From Stigmatella aurantiaca DW4/3-1 (GTDB lineage Bacteria > Myxococcota > Myxococcia > Myxococcales > Myxococcaceae), in contig NC_014623.1 in assembly GCF_000165485.1 (NCBI RefSeq), forward strand, positions 7,830,893-7,894,892: DNA of 64,000 nt, written 5' to 3'. The notes below the pieces were generated by a model, which had not been told where the DNA came from, did no database searches, and saw only the letters and a program-made list of their open reading frames with translations. Numbering within the stretch: the stretch's first letter is position 1; each line of letters starts with the position of its first letter. This document shows, piece after piece, positions 16,593-25,112 of the stretch. Both the position numbers and the translations under genes were made by a program.

Positions 16593-17573
16593 TTAGCCCG
16601 CGACCGCTCGGAGCGACACGGGCTGCACGGCGGAGGCCATGCCGGGCATGCCGGCCACCCCGGCCTCGTCCCGGGTGGCCAGGCCGAGAATGCGCTCGAC
16701 GAGCTGGGCGAAGCCAATGCCCCGCTGCGCGGCAATCTTGGGCAACAGGCTGGTGGGCGTCAGCCCAGGCAGCGTGTTCACCTCCAGGACAAAGTCGTTC
16801 TGCTCCTCGGAGCAGATGAGGTCCACCCGGCCGTAGCCGCGGCAACCCAGGGCGCGCCAGGCCGAGAGCGCCAGCGACTCCACGTTGGCCAGGCGCGTGG
16901 CGGACAGCCGCGGGGGCAGGAAATAGTTCGTGCCCCCCTTGTACTTGGCCTCGTAGTCGAAGCCTTCCCGGGGAGCGGCGATCTCACAGCTGCCGAGCAC
17001 CTCTCCTCCGAGGATGCCCACCGTCACCTCGCGGCCGCGCACGAAGCGCTCCACCAGCGCTTCGCCCCCATACCGGCAGGCCTCGGCCACCGCGGGGGCC
17101 AGGGCCTCGGGCTCGCGCACCAGGGCCAGGCCCAGCGAAGAGCCGCCACAGGCGGGCTTCACCACGCACGGAAAGCCCAGGTCGCCATGGCGCTCCTCGA
17201 GCAGCGCGAGCTCGTCCCGGCCGATCCGGTAGCCCTGGGGCGTGGGCAGGTTGTGAAGCCGGAAGAGCTTCTTGGCGAAGGGCTTGTTCATCGCCAGCGC
17301 CGAGGCCAGCACCCCCGAGCCCGTGTACGGCAACTCCAGCAGTTCCAGCAGCCCCTGCACCTTGCCGTCCTCGCCCATGCGCCCGTGCAGCGCGAGGAAC
17401 GCCACGTCCAGCTCCGCCGTCCGCAGGATCCGATCCAGGCCCGGCCCGGCGAAAACCCGGGTCACGGTGTGACCCTCGGCCTCCAGCGCGGCCACCGCGG
17501 CCTCTCCGGTCTTCAACGACACTTCCCGCTCCTCGCCCCACCCGCCCATCAGCACTCCGACGCGCTTGCCCAT
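16593..17573 (-). CDS. ddl: D-alanine--D-alanine ligase
   Basis: Ligates two D-Ala with ATP to make the dipeptide for peptidoglycan precursors, in the cytoplasm. Start at the ATG at 17573 (MGKRVGVLMGGWGEEREVSL), with AGGAGG upstream; the frame is open to 17747. Motifs: GGWGEEREVSL, ALHGRMGEDGKVQGLLEL, YTGSGVLASALAMNK, the ATP-grasp KPACGGSSLGL, and EVNTLPGLTPTSLLP with the catalytic and magnesium residues. 326 aa, normal for Ddl. The isolated position with its own terminator suggests monocistronic expression; murI elsewhere in the window serves the same pathway. Confidence 0.96.
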   Translation of the reverse strand: MGKRVGVLMGGWGEEREVSLKTGEAAVAALEAEGHTVTRVFAGPGLDRILRTAELDVAFLALHGRMGEDGKVQGLLELLELPYTGSGVLASALAMNKPFAKKLFRLHNLPTPQGYRIGRDELALLEERHGDLGFPCVVKPACGGSSLGLALVREPEALAPAVAEACRYGGEALVERFVRGREVTVGILGGEVLGSCEIAAPREGFDYEAKYKGGTNYFLPPRLSATRLANVESLALSAWRALGCRGYGRVDLICSEEQNDFVLEVNTLPGLTPTSLLPKIAAQRGIGFAQLVERILGLATRDEAGVAGMPGMASAVQPVSLRAVAG

Positions 17574-17786
17574 GTTGATCCACTCCTCCTGGGTCAGTCC
17601 CTCAGCACGCCGGATGCCAACACCACTTGTGCTACAGGTCACGAAAACTGCCGCCGGGAGTGGCCGTAACCCTGTCATTTCACGGGGCTGCGGGTTCCGC
17701 CCCCCGTGGGCTCGGAGCCACGGCGCGGTTGGCCAGCCACGGCCCACGGAGCAGGCAAGCAGACGCGCGTGCCCCCAGGCGAAGGC

Positions 17787-18071
17787 CTATCTGCCCCCGT
17801 CTCCCCCGTCGGCTCCCGCGTCCGGGCCGGCATCCTCCCGCCCCGCGCCGGGCCCTGCGTCCGCGCCCGCCCCGCCATCCGGGCCTCCCAAGCCTCCGTC
17901 TCCGCCCGGCGGCGCCTCGCCCGAGACGCAGGAGCCGTTCTCACAGACGTAGCCCGCCAGGCACTGGTTCTGCGAATCGCAGGGCTGCCCCTCGGCGTCG
18001 AAATCAACGAGCAGGCTGCACGCGGTCAGGGCCAGGGCCGCGAGCACCCAGAAAGAGCGAAGGAAGCGCAT
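17787..18071 (-). CDS. Small Cys-rich lipoprotein with Gly/Asp/Ala tail
   Basis: 94 aa. Signal peptide with lipobox LTAC, then a Cys-rich knot-like stretch of the kind common in myxobacterial surface lipoproteins (PCDSQNQCLAGYVCENGSCV), then a low-complexity tail of Gly, Asp and Ala. It begins 2 bp after the stop of the PEGA/charged-helix gene, so the two are almost certainly one operon and perhaps partners in the envelope. Function unknown. Confidence 0.75.
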   Translation of the reverse strand: MRFLRSFWVLAALALTACSLLVDFDAEGQPCDSQNQCLAGYVCENGSCVSGEAPPGGDGGLGGPDGGAGADAGPGAGREDAGPDAGADGGDGGR

Positions 18072-18073
18072 GG

Positions 18074-19936
18074 TCAGTAGTTCCGGAGATCGTCTTCGTC
18101 GAGTGCAGGCCGTTTTTTCCGTTCTTCTTCGCGCTTGCGGCGCTCTTCCTCGCGCTTGCGCTGCTCCTCTTCCTGGCGCTTGCGCTGCTCCTCTTCCTCC
18201 CGCTTGCGGCGCTCTTCCTGGCGCTTGCGCTGCTCCTCTTCCTGGCGCTCGCGCTGCTCGGCCTCTTCACGCTCGCGCTTCTCGGCCTCCTCGCGCTCGC
18301 GCTTCTCTTGTTTGGCCGACTCCTCGCGGGTCCGCCGCTCCTGCTTCGCGGCCTCCTCGCGGGCCCGCCGCTCCTCTTCTGCACGCTTCTTCGCGGACGG
18401 CTTGTCCGAAGTGGGCTCCGCGGGCTTCGCCTGAGGCGTCACCACGGGCTCCGGCGGCGGCGGCGCCACTTCCGGAGGAGGCGGCTCGGTGGCAGGCGCC
18501 GGAGCGGGGCTCGCGGGGGCAGCCTTCTTGCTACCGCCCCCTTCCGAGAAGGCCAGCCAAGCCCCCGCGCCCGCGGACCCCAGGCCCGCCAGGATGCCGA
18601 GATCCGCGATGAGCGCGAACGTCTTGCCATCGGACCGGATCGACTCGCCGCGCGCGGAGGTCTGAGGGGTCTCTTTGAACTGATCCGACTTCGAGGAGGC
18701 CTCCAGGCCGAAATAGATTCCTCCGGCCAGCAGCGCGGCCCCCGTGGCCATCAGCACGTAGCCCGCGGTCCGGCGGCTGGTGCTGGCCGAACCAGCGCTG
18801 AAATGGCGCACCGGCTTGCCGCCGTTGCGCGGCGCATCTCCCGTCAGCACGCTGGCCAGCAACCCTTGGATTCCCGCCTCCATCGCCTCGCCCGAGGCCG
18901 TCACCGGCCCCGCCGCGTAGCCCAGGTTGTGGCCATCGAGCACCTCCAGCCGCAGCGCGATGGCATCCTGCGCGCCCGCGCCCGGGGTGCCCCGCACGAG
19001 CAGCGCCAGCACCTGCTGCGTCCCCGCCAAGGTGCCCAGCGCCTTGAGCGCTTCGTCCCTGCCCTTGGCCTCGGGGCCGTCCTCGATGCGCTCCACCATC
19101 TCCCGCAGCCGCTTGGCCGTGGGGGTGGGCTGCAGGGTGAAGCTCGCCTCGGAGCCACTCACCCGCTGCTGGTCCAGCGCATACCCCGGGGCGATGACGG
19201 TGACGAAGTGGTCCGCGCGTGACAGGCCGGAGAGCTTCAGGGGCGTGCTGCCCTGGAACTGCCCATCCAGGAACACCTGCGCGGGCACCGGCTGGGTCTT
19301 GATCTCCAAGGCCTTGTCGGCCTCCGCGAGGACCGCCTTGCGCGTCTTCTCGGCCAGCGCGCGCTCATCCGCGGGGAAGTAGTTGGAGGAAAACTCGGCC
19401 CGGGGATTGCGGGCCAACACATCCGCCATCTCCTTCGCCGCGGCCTTGTTGTCGCCGTTGGCCACGTGCGAGGCGACCTTCATCACCCGTGCCCGGCTCA
19501 TGTCCGTGAAGTGCTGGGACAGATCGCTGGCCTCGTAGGCCTTCACGGCCGCATCGAACTGCTCGAGCGCCTTCTGGGTGTCCAGCTCGTCGTAGGCCTT
19601 CTGGCCCTCGGCGAACGCGGCGGAGGCCTGGGCGGCCTTCTCCTCCCGGCTCCGGAAGCCCCCGGACTCCAGCGCATCGGCCAGACGCACCAGCTCGAAG
19701 CGGCCCGTTCCCACCACGGCCTGCTCGGCCAGGTAGGTCAGCCGAGGCCCCTGCGCCCGGGCCGCCGCATCCAGCGGCACCACCACCACGGTGAGCGTGG
19801 GCGCGGCCGCGGCGGGAAGCGCACGGGGCAGCAGGCGCAGGGGGGGTTGCTGCGCGAAAGCCGGACCGGCGGCGAGCAAGCCCACCAGCAGGCCACTCAG
19901 CGCCGCGTCCAGGACGCGGATCCAGGGTCGTCGCAT
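18074..19936 (-). CDS. PEGA-domain protein with C-terminal charged single-helix tail
   Basis: 620 aa from the ATG at 19936, with AGGAAGAG just upstream. Signal peptide (LLVGLLAAGPAFAQ), a helical region of TPR-like character (KAYDELDTQKALEQFDAAVKAY), a PEGA unit (AQVFLDGQFQGSTPLKLSGL), two hydrophobic segments (GYVLMATGAALLAGGIYFGL and LIADLGILAGLGSAGAGAWL), a Pro-rich linker, and about 90 residues made almost only of E, R, K and Q in roughly 8-residue units, ending DEDDLRNY. The tail looks like an ER/K single alpha-helix rather than a heptad coiled coil. Envelope or cytoskeleton-linked role inferred only. Followed at once by a small lipoprotein gene. Confidence 0.72.
   Translation of the reverse strand: MRRPWIRVLDAALSGLLVGLLAAGPAFAQQPPLRLLPRALPAAAAPTLTVVVVPLDAAARAQGPRLTYLAEQAVVGTGRFELVRLADALESGGFRSREEKAAQASAAFAEGQKAYDELDTQKALEQFDAAVKAYEASDLSQHFTDMSRARVMKVASHVANGDNKAAAKEMADVLARNPRAEFSSNYFPADERALAEKTRKAVLAEADKALEIKTQPVPAQVFLDGQFQGSTPLKLSGLSRADHFVTVIAPGYALDQQRVSGSEASFTLQPTPTAKRLREMVERIEDGPEAKGRDEALKALGTLAGTQQVLALLVRGTPGAGAQDAIALRLEVLDGHNLGYAAGPVTASGEAMEAGIQGLLASVLTGDAPRNGGKPVRHFSAGSASTSRRTAGYVLMATGAALLAGGIYFGLEASSKSDQFKETPQTSARGESIRSDGKTFALIADLGILAGLGSAGAGAWLAFSEGGGSKKAAPASPAPAPATEPPPPEVAPPPPEPVVTPQAKPAEPTSDKPSAKKRAEEERRAREEAAKQERRTREESAKQEKREREEAEKREREEAEQRERQEEEQRKRQEERRKREEEEQRKRQEEEQRKREEERRKREEERKKRPALDEDDLRNY
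18120..18310. repeat. Short degenerate tandem repeat encoding the E/R/K helix
   Basis: About eight degenerate copies of a 24-bp unit related to cgcttgcgctgctcctcttc on the plus strand. It lies inside the coding region above and encodes the charged tail. Such repeats are prone to length change by slippage. Confidence 0.6.
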
Positions 19937-20001
19937 CACTCTTCCTGCCATTCACTGAGCATTACCCGGACTGCCCGGCGAAAAGCCAGTTGGGAAAGCA
20001 A

Positions 20002-21333
20002 CTACTGCTGCCCCGCACCGGCCGAGGCAGGGCCCGGGACGCCCGCCACCCCGTGGAGGTAATCCAGGGCGACTTTGAGCGGGTAGTCCTTGAGCTTCGC
20101 GGTGAGTTCCCAGGGCGCGAGGTTCGCTGGCAGTGCGCGTGCCCCGGTGCCCTGAGCGGTCTCCACCGTCCCCGCCACGGGCTCCGCCTTGAAGTGCCGC
20201 TTCAGATCCTTCTCGCGCGGCGCCTCCGTGCCCGGCTTGGCCCCCGGCTCGTCCGGAACCACGAAGTCCGGCGTGATTCCCCGCTCCTGGATGCTGCGGC
20301 CCAGGGGGGTGTAATACCGGGCAATCGTCAGCTTCAGCCCCGAGCCATCCTCCAGCTCGATGACGGTCTGCACGCTGCCCTTGCCGAAGGTCTGCGAGCC
20401 CATGACGACCGCGCGCCCGTGGTCCTGGAGCGCCCCGGCGACGATCTCCGAGGCCGACGCGCTGCCGGCGTTCACCAGCACCACCATCGGGTAGTTGGGC
20501 TCCGTGTCGCGGTCCTTGCTGCGCTCCTCGGTGGCATTGCGCCCGTTGCGCCCGCGTGTGCTGACGATGGGGAGATTGCCCGGCAGGAACCGGTCGCTCA
20601 TCGCCACCGATTGGTCCAGGAGCCCCCCGGGGTTGTTGCGCAAGTCCAGCACCAGCCCGCGCAGCTCCTTGCCCCCGTTGAGGGCGCGCAGCCGGTCCAG
20701 CTCCTTGCGCAGGTACAGGTCCGTGCGGTCCTGGAAATTCTTCACCTTCACGTGCGCGATGCCGCCGTAGAGGGCCCCTTCCACGGACACGATGCGGATG
20801 TGGTCCCGGATGATGGCGATGTCCCGAGGGGCGTTGAAGCCCTCGCGCATGAGGGTGAGCAGGACGCGCTTGCCCGCGGGTCCCCGCATCTTCTGGAGCA
20901 CCGCGGCCAGGTCCAACCCCTGGATGCTCTGCTCGTCGATGCGGAGAATCTCATCGCCCGCGCGCAGGCCCGCCCGCGCCGCCGGGGTGTCGTCGATGGG
21001 CGCCACGACGATGATGCGTTCGCCCTTGCGAGCGATTTCGATGCCCAGCCCCCCGAACTCCCCCGAGGTGTCGATCTTCATCTCCTTGAAGACCTCGGGC
21101 GGCATATAGAGGGTGTGGGGGTCCAACGTCTCGAGCATGCCCTTGATGGCGCCTTGCATGAGCCGGGTGTTGTCCACCGGCTCCACGTAGTTGTTCTCCA
21201 CGTAGGAGAGCACCCGCGCGAACACCTCCAGGTTCTTGTAGGTGTCGTCCTCGCGATCCGCGAGCGCAGCGGGGGCGGCGAGCAGCAGGGCCACCGCGAG
21301 CGCCGCGCGCCACGAGGGGAGCTGGCGGTTCAC
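20002..21333 (-). CDS. ctpA: S41 carboxyl-terminal processing protease
   Basis: 443-aa CtpA-type periplasmic serine protease. Signal peptide (ALAVALLLAAPAALA), an N-terminal helical region with LDPHTLYMPPEVF, a PDZ domain (GLGIEIARKGERIIVVAPIDDTP... about residues 95-165), then the S41 catalytic core with NAGSASASEIV (Ser about 293) and TFGKGSVQT (Lys about 318), spaced 25 residues as in CtpA/D1P. It degrades or trims envelope proteins, including peptidoglycan hydrolases in other bacteria. Its position behind ftsEX-envC, on the same strand, suggests a link to wall remodelling at division. Confidence 0.95.
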   Translation of the reverse strand: MNRQLPSWRAALAVALLLAAPAALADREDDTYKNLEVFARVLSYVENNYVEPVDNTRLMQGAIKGMLETLDPHTLYMPPEVFKEMKIDTSGEFGGLGIEIARKGERIIVVAPIDDTPAARAGLRAGDEILRIDEQSIQGLDLAAVLQKMRGPAGKRVLLTLMREGFNAPRDIAIIRDHIRIVSVEGALYGGIAHVKVKNFQDRTDLYLRKELDRLRALNGGKELRGLVLDLRNNPGGLLDQSVAMSDRFLPGNLPIVSTRGRNGRNATEERSKDRDTEPNYPMVVLVNAGSASASEIVAGALQDHGRAVVMGSQTFGKGSVQTVIELEDGSGLKLTIARYYTPLGRSIQERGITPDFVVPDEPGAKPGTEAPREKDLKRHFKAEPVAGTVETAQGTGARALPANLAPWELTAKLKDYPLKVALDYLHGVAGVPGPASAGAGQQ

Positions 21334-21378
21334 GTCAAGCGTCCTTTCCCGAGTTACCCGGACACTCTACACCCGCGC

Positions 21379-22239
21379 CTACAACCCTGCCTTGTCGGCG
21401 AAGCCCACCAGGCGGGCGACCAGCTCGTCCGGCCGCTCCATCTGGGGCACATGGCCAAAGCCCTTCACCACCTGGACCTGGGCATGGGGGGGCAGGTGTG
21501 CCCGGAAGTAATCCAGCGTCTCGGAGGGAAGCAGCCGCTCGCTCCCCCCCCACAAGAGCAGCACCGGCATGGTGAGGCGCTGGAGCACCTCCGGTGTCAG
21601 GCTGGCGCGCGTGGCCCGGGCATCCGCCGTCAGGGCCTGCACGGCGGGGGTGGCATAGAACTTCCGCATCTCGCTGGAGAGCAACAGCAGGGGCAAGGGG
21701 GCCTTGTGGAAGAGGCGCCGGGTGAGGGCGCGCGCCTCCTCGGTGGTCTCGACGGCGAAGGAGGACAGCAGCGCGTCGAAGGTCTCCTGCGGCAGGGCGG
21801 CCCCGGCGGGCGCCACCAGCCCCAGGGCCCGGACGAGCCCGGGCACCTCGGCGGCCAGGTTGACGGCCATGGCGCCACCCAGGGAGTTGCCCACCACGAA
21901 GGCGGGCTCCCCGGCCACCTGCTCGAACCAGGCCCGCAGGGTGTCGAACTGCCCGCGCACACACCCGGGCCCCGCGCAGAACTCCGTGGAAAAGCCATGC
22001 CCGGGCAAATCCATCGCCAGCACTCGGGAGAAACGCCGTCCCAGGGGGAACATCACCCGGGAGAAGCCGTTGGCCGAACCGCCCAACCCGTGCACGAGCA
22101 CCACCGGGGGCCCTTTGCCCTGCCCCTTCAGCTCGTAGGAGTGCACGGACTGGCCCGCCACGGTCCTCACCGTCGACCGCACCCCCCGCGCCACCAGCAT
22201 CTGGCGCGTCATCTTTTGCACTCCACCCATCAAGTCCAC
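21379..22239 (-). CDS. Alpha/beta-hydrolase fold protein
   Basis: 286 aa starting at a GTG with AAGGAG 8 nt upstream. Motifs: VVLVHGLGGSANGF (oxyanion loop), MDLPGHG, the nucleophile elbow VGNSLGGAMA, LLLWGGSERLL (acid region) and GFGHVPQMERPDEL (catalytic His). A typical esterase, lipase or C-C hydrolase size. No signal peptide, so cytoplasmic. It lies between envC and ctpA, all on the minus strand with gaps of 45-70 bp, and may be co-transcribed. The substrate cannot be inferred. Confidence 0.88.
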   Translation of the reverse strand: MDLMGGVQKMTRQMLVARGVRSTVRTVAGQSVHSYELKGQGKGPPVVLVHGLGGSANGFSRVMFPLGRRFSRVLAMDLPGHGFSTEFCAGPGCVRGQFDTLRAWFEQVAGEPAFVVGNSLGGAMAVNLAAEVPGLVRALGLVAPAGAALPQETFDALLSSFAVETTEEARALTRRLFHKAPLPLLLLSSEMRKFYATPAVQALTADARATRASLTPEVLQRLTMPVLLLWGGSERLLPSETLDYFRAHLPPHAQVQVVKGFGHVPQMERPDELVARLVGFADKAGL

Positions 22240-22308
22240 GGCGGCTGCTCCTTAGGTCGGAAGGCTGTCCCCCCCAGGATAATGGCGTCCCACGATTTGC
22301 GCAGCGCG

Positions 22309-23425
22309 TCAGGAGGCGGGAACCAACCAAGGCTTCGGGTCCACGGCGCGCCCGTCCTGCCGAATCTCGAAATAAAGGTAGGCCCCCTTCAAGGAGCCGG
22401 TGTCGCCCACGGTGCCCACCTCGTCCCCTGCCTGGAGTTCCGCGCCGACCTCGGGGGAAACATTGTCCAGGTGGGCCATGAGCGAGTGATAGCCGCCCCC
22501 AAGGGTCGAGAATGAGCAGGTTGCCATAGCCGCGCAGCCACCCGGCATAGACGACCTTGCCGGGGGCCACGGCGCGAACGGGCGCGCCCGCGGCGGCCCG
22601 GATGTCCAACCCCTTCTGCACCGTGACGGTGTTGAAGCGGGGGTTGACCACGCGGCCAAACCCCACTTCCACGATGCCGGGGGTGGGAAAGGGCAGCTTG
22701 CCCCGGAGCGAGCGGAAGCCGGTGGCCGGAATCCCCGCCTCCATGTCGTCGATGATGCGCGTCAGCTCCGCGTCCGCCTGCTCCAGCTCACGGACCACCC
22801 GCCGGGCCAGCTCGGCTTCGCCCGCGAGGTTGGCCACCACCTCCTGCATCGCCTCCTGCTGCCGCTCGGCCAGCACGGACTGCTCCTTGATGAAGGCCAC
22901 GCGCGTGGAGAGCGACGCCTGGAGCCGCTTGAGCTCCCGCAGGGCCCTGCCCTGAAGCCGCGCCACGTGCTGCACGGCGCGCAGCAGCTCCAGGTCGCTC
23001 TTCATCGTCGCCTCCAGCGTGCGCGCACGCCAGACGAGCGAGGAGAAGTCCTGGGAGGACAGCAGGACCTCCAGCGGCTCGCGGCGCGTGAGCCGGTACA
23101 TGGCGCGCAAGCGGGGCGACAGCCGGTGGAGCTGCCGACGAAGCACTTCTCGCGCCACCGCCTCCTCGCGCTCGGCCACGGTCACCCGCTTGCGGAAGAC
23201 CGCCAGGTCCTTCTCCAGCGCCTGCATGCGCTTGCGCGACAGGCGCACCATCTGCTCCAGCAGCTCCACCCCTTCCAGGACGGAGACCCGCTTTGACTCG
23301 ATGAGGGCCACGGTGGCCCGCTGCGCGGCGAGCTGCTCGCGCACGGTGGCCCGCTCCGCCGCCTCGTCCTGCGCGAGCGCGGCGGTGGTGCACGTCACCA
23401 GCAGCAGGAGGAGTGCCCGGCTCAT
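22309..23425 (-). pseudogene. envC: EnvC-like amidase activator, frameshifted in the LytM domain
   Basis: Start ATG at 23425 overlaps the ftsX stop (ATGA). The first about 307 codons give a signal peptide (MSRALLLLLVTCTTAALA), a long coiled coil (about residues 20-220) and the beginning of the LytM/M23 domain (PGIVEVGFGRVVNP...GLDIRAAAGAPVRAVAPGKVV...GNLLILD). The reading frame then breaks near 22493-22505, and the rest of the domain (GGGYHSLMAHLDNVSPEVG to DGRAVDPKPWLVPAS) continues in the +1 frame to a TGA at 22309. One extra base at the CCTTGGGGG run explains it. LYFEIR replaces the zinc-binding LHFEVR, as in non-catalytic EnvC that activates amidases at the septum under FtsEX control. Mutation or sequencing error. 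Confidence 0.85.
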
Positions 23426-24324
23426 ACCCGAAGGAAGCGCCCCACCGCGATGAAGCTGCCCACCAGCCCGAGTCCGCCGCCCGCCGCCACCAGCTCCAGC
23501 GCCAGCCCCGGCCGCACCAGGGGCTCGCCCGAAGAGGGCCCCAGCACGAAGGAAAATAGGGACGCCAGCGAGGGGCCCACCAGTTGGCCAAACAGCCACA
23601 GCCCCGCGAGCGCCACCCCCGCGCCCAGCAGCCCCTGGAGGAGCCCTTCGATGAGGAAGGGCGCCTTGACGAAACGGTCCGTAGCCCCCACCAGCTTCTG
23701 GATTTCAATCTCCTCTCGCCGCGCGTAGATGGCGAGTTGGAGCGTGGCGGACACGATGATGATGGTGGCGAAGAGCACCACCGCGAAGGCCACCACCCCG
23801 CCATACCGCAGTGCCCGGGCGATGGCCGTCAGCCGCTCCACCGCCTCTTGGCCATAGTCCACGCCGGTCACGCCCGGCAGCGTGCGCACCTGCTGGGCCA
23901 GTGCCTCCAGCCCCTCGGGGGTCCGCCGCTCGGGGGCCACCGCCAGCTCCAGGGAAGGAGGCAGCGGGTTCTCGGGCAGCTGCGCGAGCGCCTCTCCCAG
24001 GTCTCCCAGCTCTCGCGCCAACCGGCCCAGGGCCTCGTCCGGATTCACCAGCACGGCGCGGCCGCCACTGGCGGTTTCCAGTTGCCCGCGCATGGCCTCC
24101 ACCTGCTCCGGGGACAGCTCCGGCGCCAGGTACACCGTCACCTCGACCTCTCCCCCCAGCGAGGCGAGCAGCCCATCCAGGGCGTGCCCCGCGGTGCGGG
24201 TCAGCCCCGCGGCGAACAGCGCGATGGCGATGGTGGTGATGGCGATGAAGTGGACGAACGGAGAGTGCTTCAGCCCTCCGGCCGCCGAGCGCCAGAAATA
24301 GGAGACCTTGGACAGCGTGGTCAT
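23422..24324 (-). CDS. ftsX: Cell-division ABC-transporter-like membrane protein FtsX
   Basis: 300 aa with four membrane helices: one near residues 25-45, then a periplasmic domain of about 120 residues (EVTVYLAPELSPEQVEAMRGQ..., GVTGVDYGQEAVERL), then three C-terminal helices (VVAFAVVLFATIIIVSATLQ and following). FtsX with FtsE transmits ATP hydrolysis to EnvC-type coiled coils in the periplasm. RREEIEIQKLVGAT is the conserved cytoplasmic loop of FtsX. It overlaps ftsE upstream by ATGA and envC downstream by ATGA, so the three are translationally coupled. Confidence 0.96.
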   Translation of the reverse strand: MTTLSKVSYFWRSAAGGLKHSPFVHFIAITTIAIALFAAGLTRTAGHALDGLLASLGGEVEVTVYLAPELSPEQVEAMRGQLETASGGRAVLVNPDEALGRLARELGDLGEALAQLPENPLPPSLELAVAPERRTPEGLEALAQQVRTLPGVTGVDYGQEAVERLTAIARALRYGGVVAFAVVLFATIIIVSATLQLAIYARREEIEIQKLVGATDRFVKAPFLIEGLLQGLLGAGVALAGLWLFGQLVGPSLASLFSFVLGPSSGEPLVRPGLALELVAAGGGLGLVGSFIAVGRFLRV

Positions 24325-25016
24325 ACCGCCGCCATCCTCCGGGCCGCCTTGACGCCGTCCTCGTCCGACACGATGAACCCACGCTCCAGCCGCACCGTGC
24401 GCTTCTGGTAGCGCGCCAAGAGCGTGCTGTCGTGCGTGGCCACCATGACGGTGGTGCCGCGGATGTTCACCTGGTTGAGCAGGTCCATGATCTCCACGGT
24501 GAGCGCCGGATCCAGGTTGCCGGTGGGCTCATCGGCCAGGAGGATGGTGGGATCATTGACCAGCGCGCGCGCGATGACCACGCGCTGCTGCTCTCCACCG
24601 GACAGGCGCAGCGGGTACGAGCGGGCCTTGTGCTCGAGCCCCACCAGTTTGAGCATGCGGTGGACCTTCTCGCGCGCCTCGTCCCGGGGCACGCCCAGCA
24701 CATCCAGGGTGAAGGCGACGTTGTCCTCCACCGTGCGGTGGGGCAGCAGCTTGAAGTCCTGGAACACCACGCCGATGTTGCGCCGCAGGTAGGGCACGGC
24801 CGACTCGCGGATGCGCGCGATGTTCCGCCCCCCCACGAGGATCTGCCCCTTCGTTGCCTTCTCCGCGCAGAACAGCAGCTTCAGCAACGTGGTCTTCCCC
24901 GCGCCCGAGGGGCCCGTCAGGAAGATGAACTCCCCCTTCTCGACGTGCAGGTTGACGTCCGAGAGCACGGGGGGATCCCCCGGGTAGGCTTTGTACACGT
25001 GGAAAATCTGGATCAT
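24321..25016 (-). CDS. ftsE: Cell-division ATP-binding protein FtsE
   Basis: 231 aa from the ATG at 25016 (MIQIFHVYKAYPG), the standard FtsE start; the frame is open to 25061. Walker A GPSGAGKTTLL, the FtsE-type Q-loop VFQDFKLLPHRTVEDN, signature LSGGEQQRV, Walker B ILLADEPTGNLD and switch VATHD are all intact. It forms the cytosolic ATPase of FtsEX that gates septal peptidoglycan hydrolysis. It begins 96 bp after the stop of the PYP-like gene on the same strand. Confidence 0.97.
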   Translation of the reverse strand: MIQIFHVYKAYPGDPPVLSDVNLHVEKGEFIFLTGPSGAGKTTLLKLLFCAEKATKGQILVGGRNIARIRESAVPYLRRNIGVVFQDFKLLPHRTVEDNVAFTLDVLGVPRDEAREKVHRMLKLVGLEHKARSYPLRLSGGEQQRVVIARALVNDPTILLADEPTGNLDPALTVEIMDLLNQVNIRGTTVMVATHDSTLLARYQKRTVRLERGFIVSDEDGVKAARRMAAV

Positions 25017-25112
25017 CGGCCAGCGGATTGTGGACCCAACCGGCCTCTGGCTCCACTCCACGGCGCTCCCCTGCCTGCCTCCAGGGCGTGCGCCCCAGGG
25101 AAGGGGGCCCGC

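Noticed and set aside
18120-18400. Regular short repeats suggestive of a CRISPR array
   Set aside because: The repeats are contiguous, degenerate, have no spacers, and encode the E/R/K helix of a protein.
21335-22490. A continuous minus-strand frame that extends envC for about 385 more codons
   Set aside because: After the frameshift point the sequence loses the LytM pattern and runs out of frame through the hydrolase gene. The real LytM end is in the other frame, ending at 22309.
19990-22515. An 841-codon plus-strand frame across ctpA, the hydrolase and envC
   Set aside because: It runs antisense to three genes with full catalytic motifs and has His/Gly/Arg-rich composition without domains.
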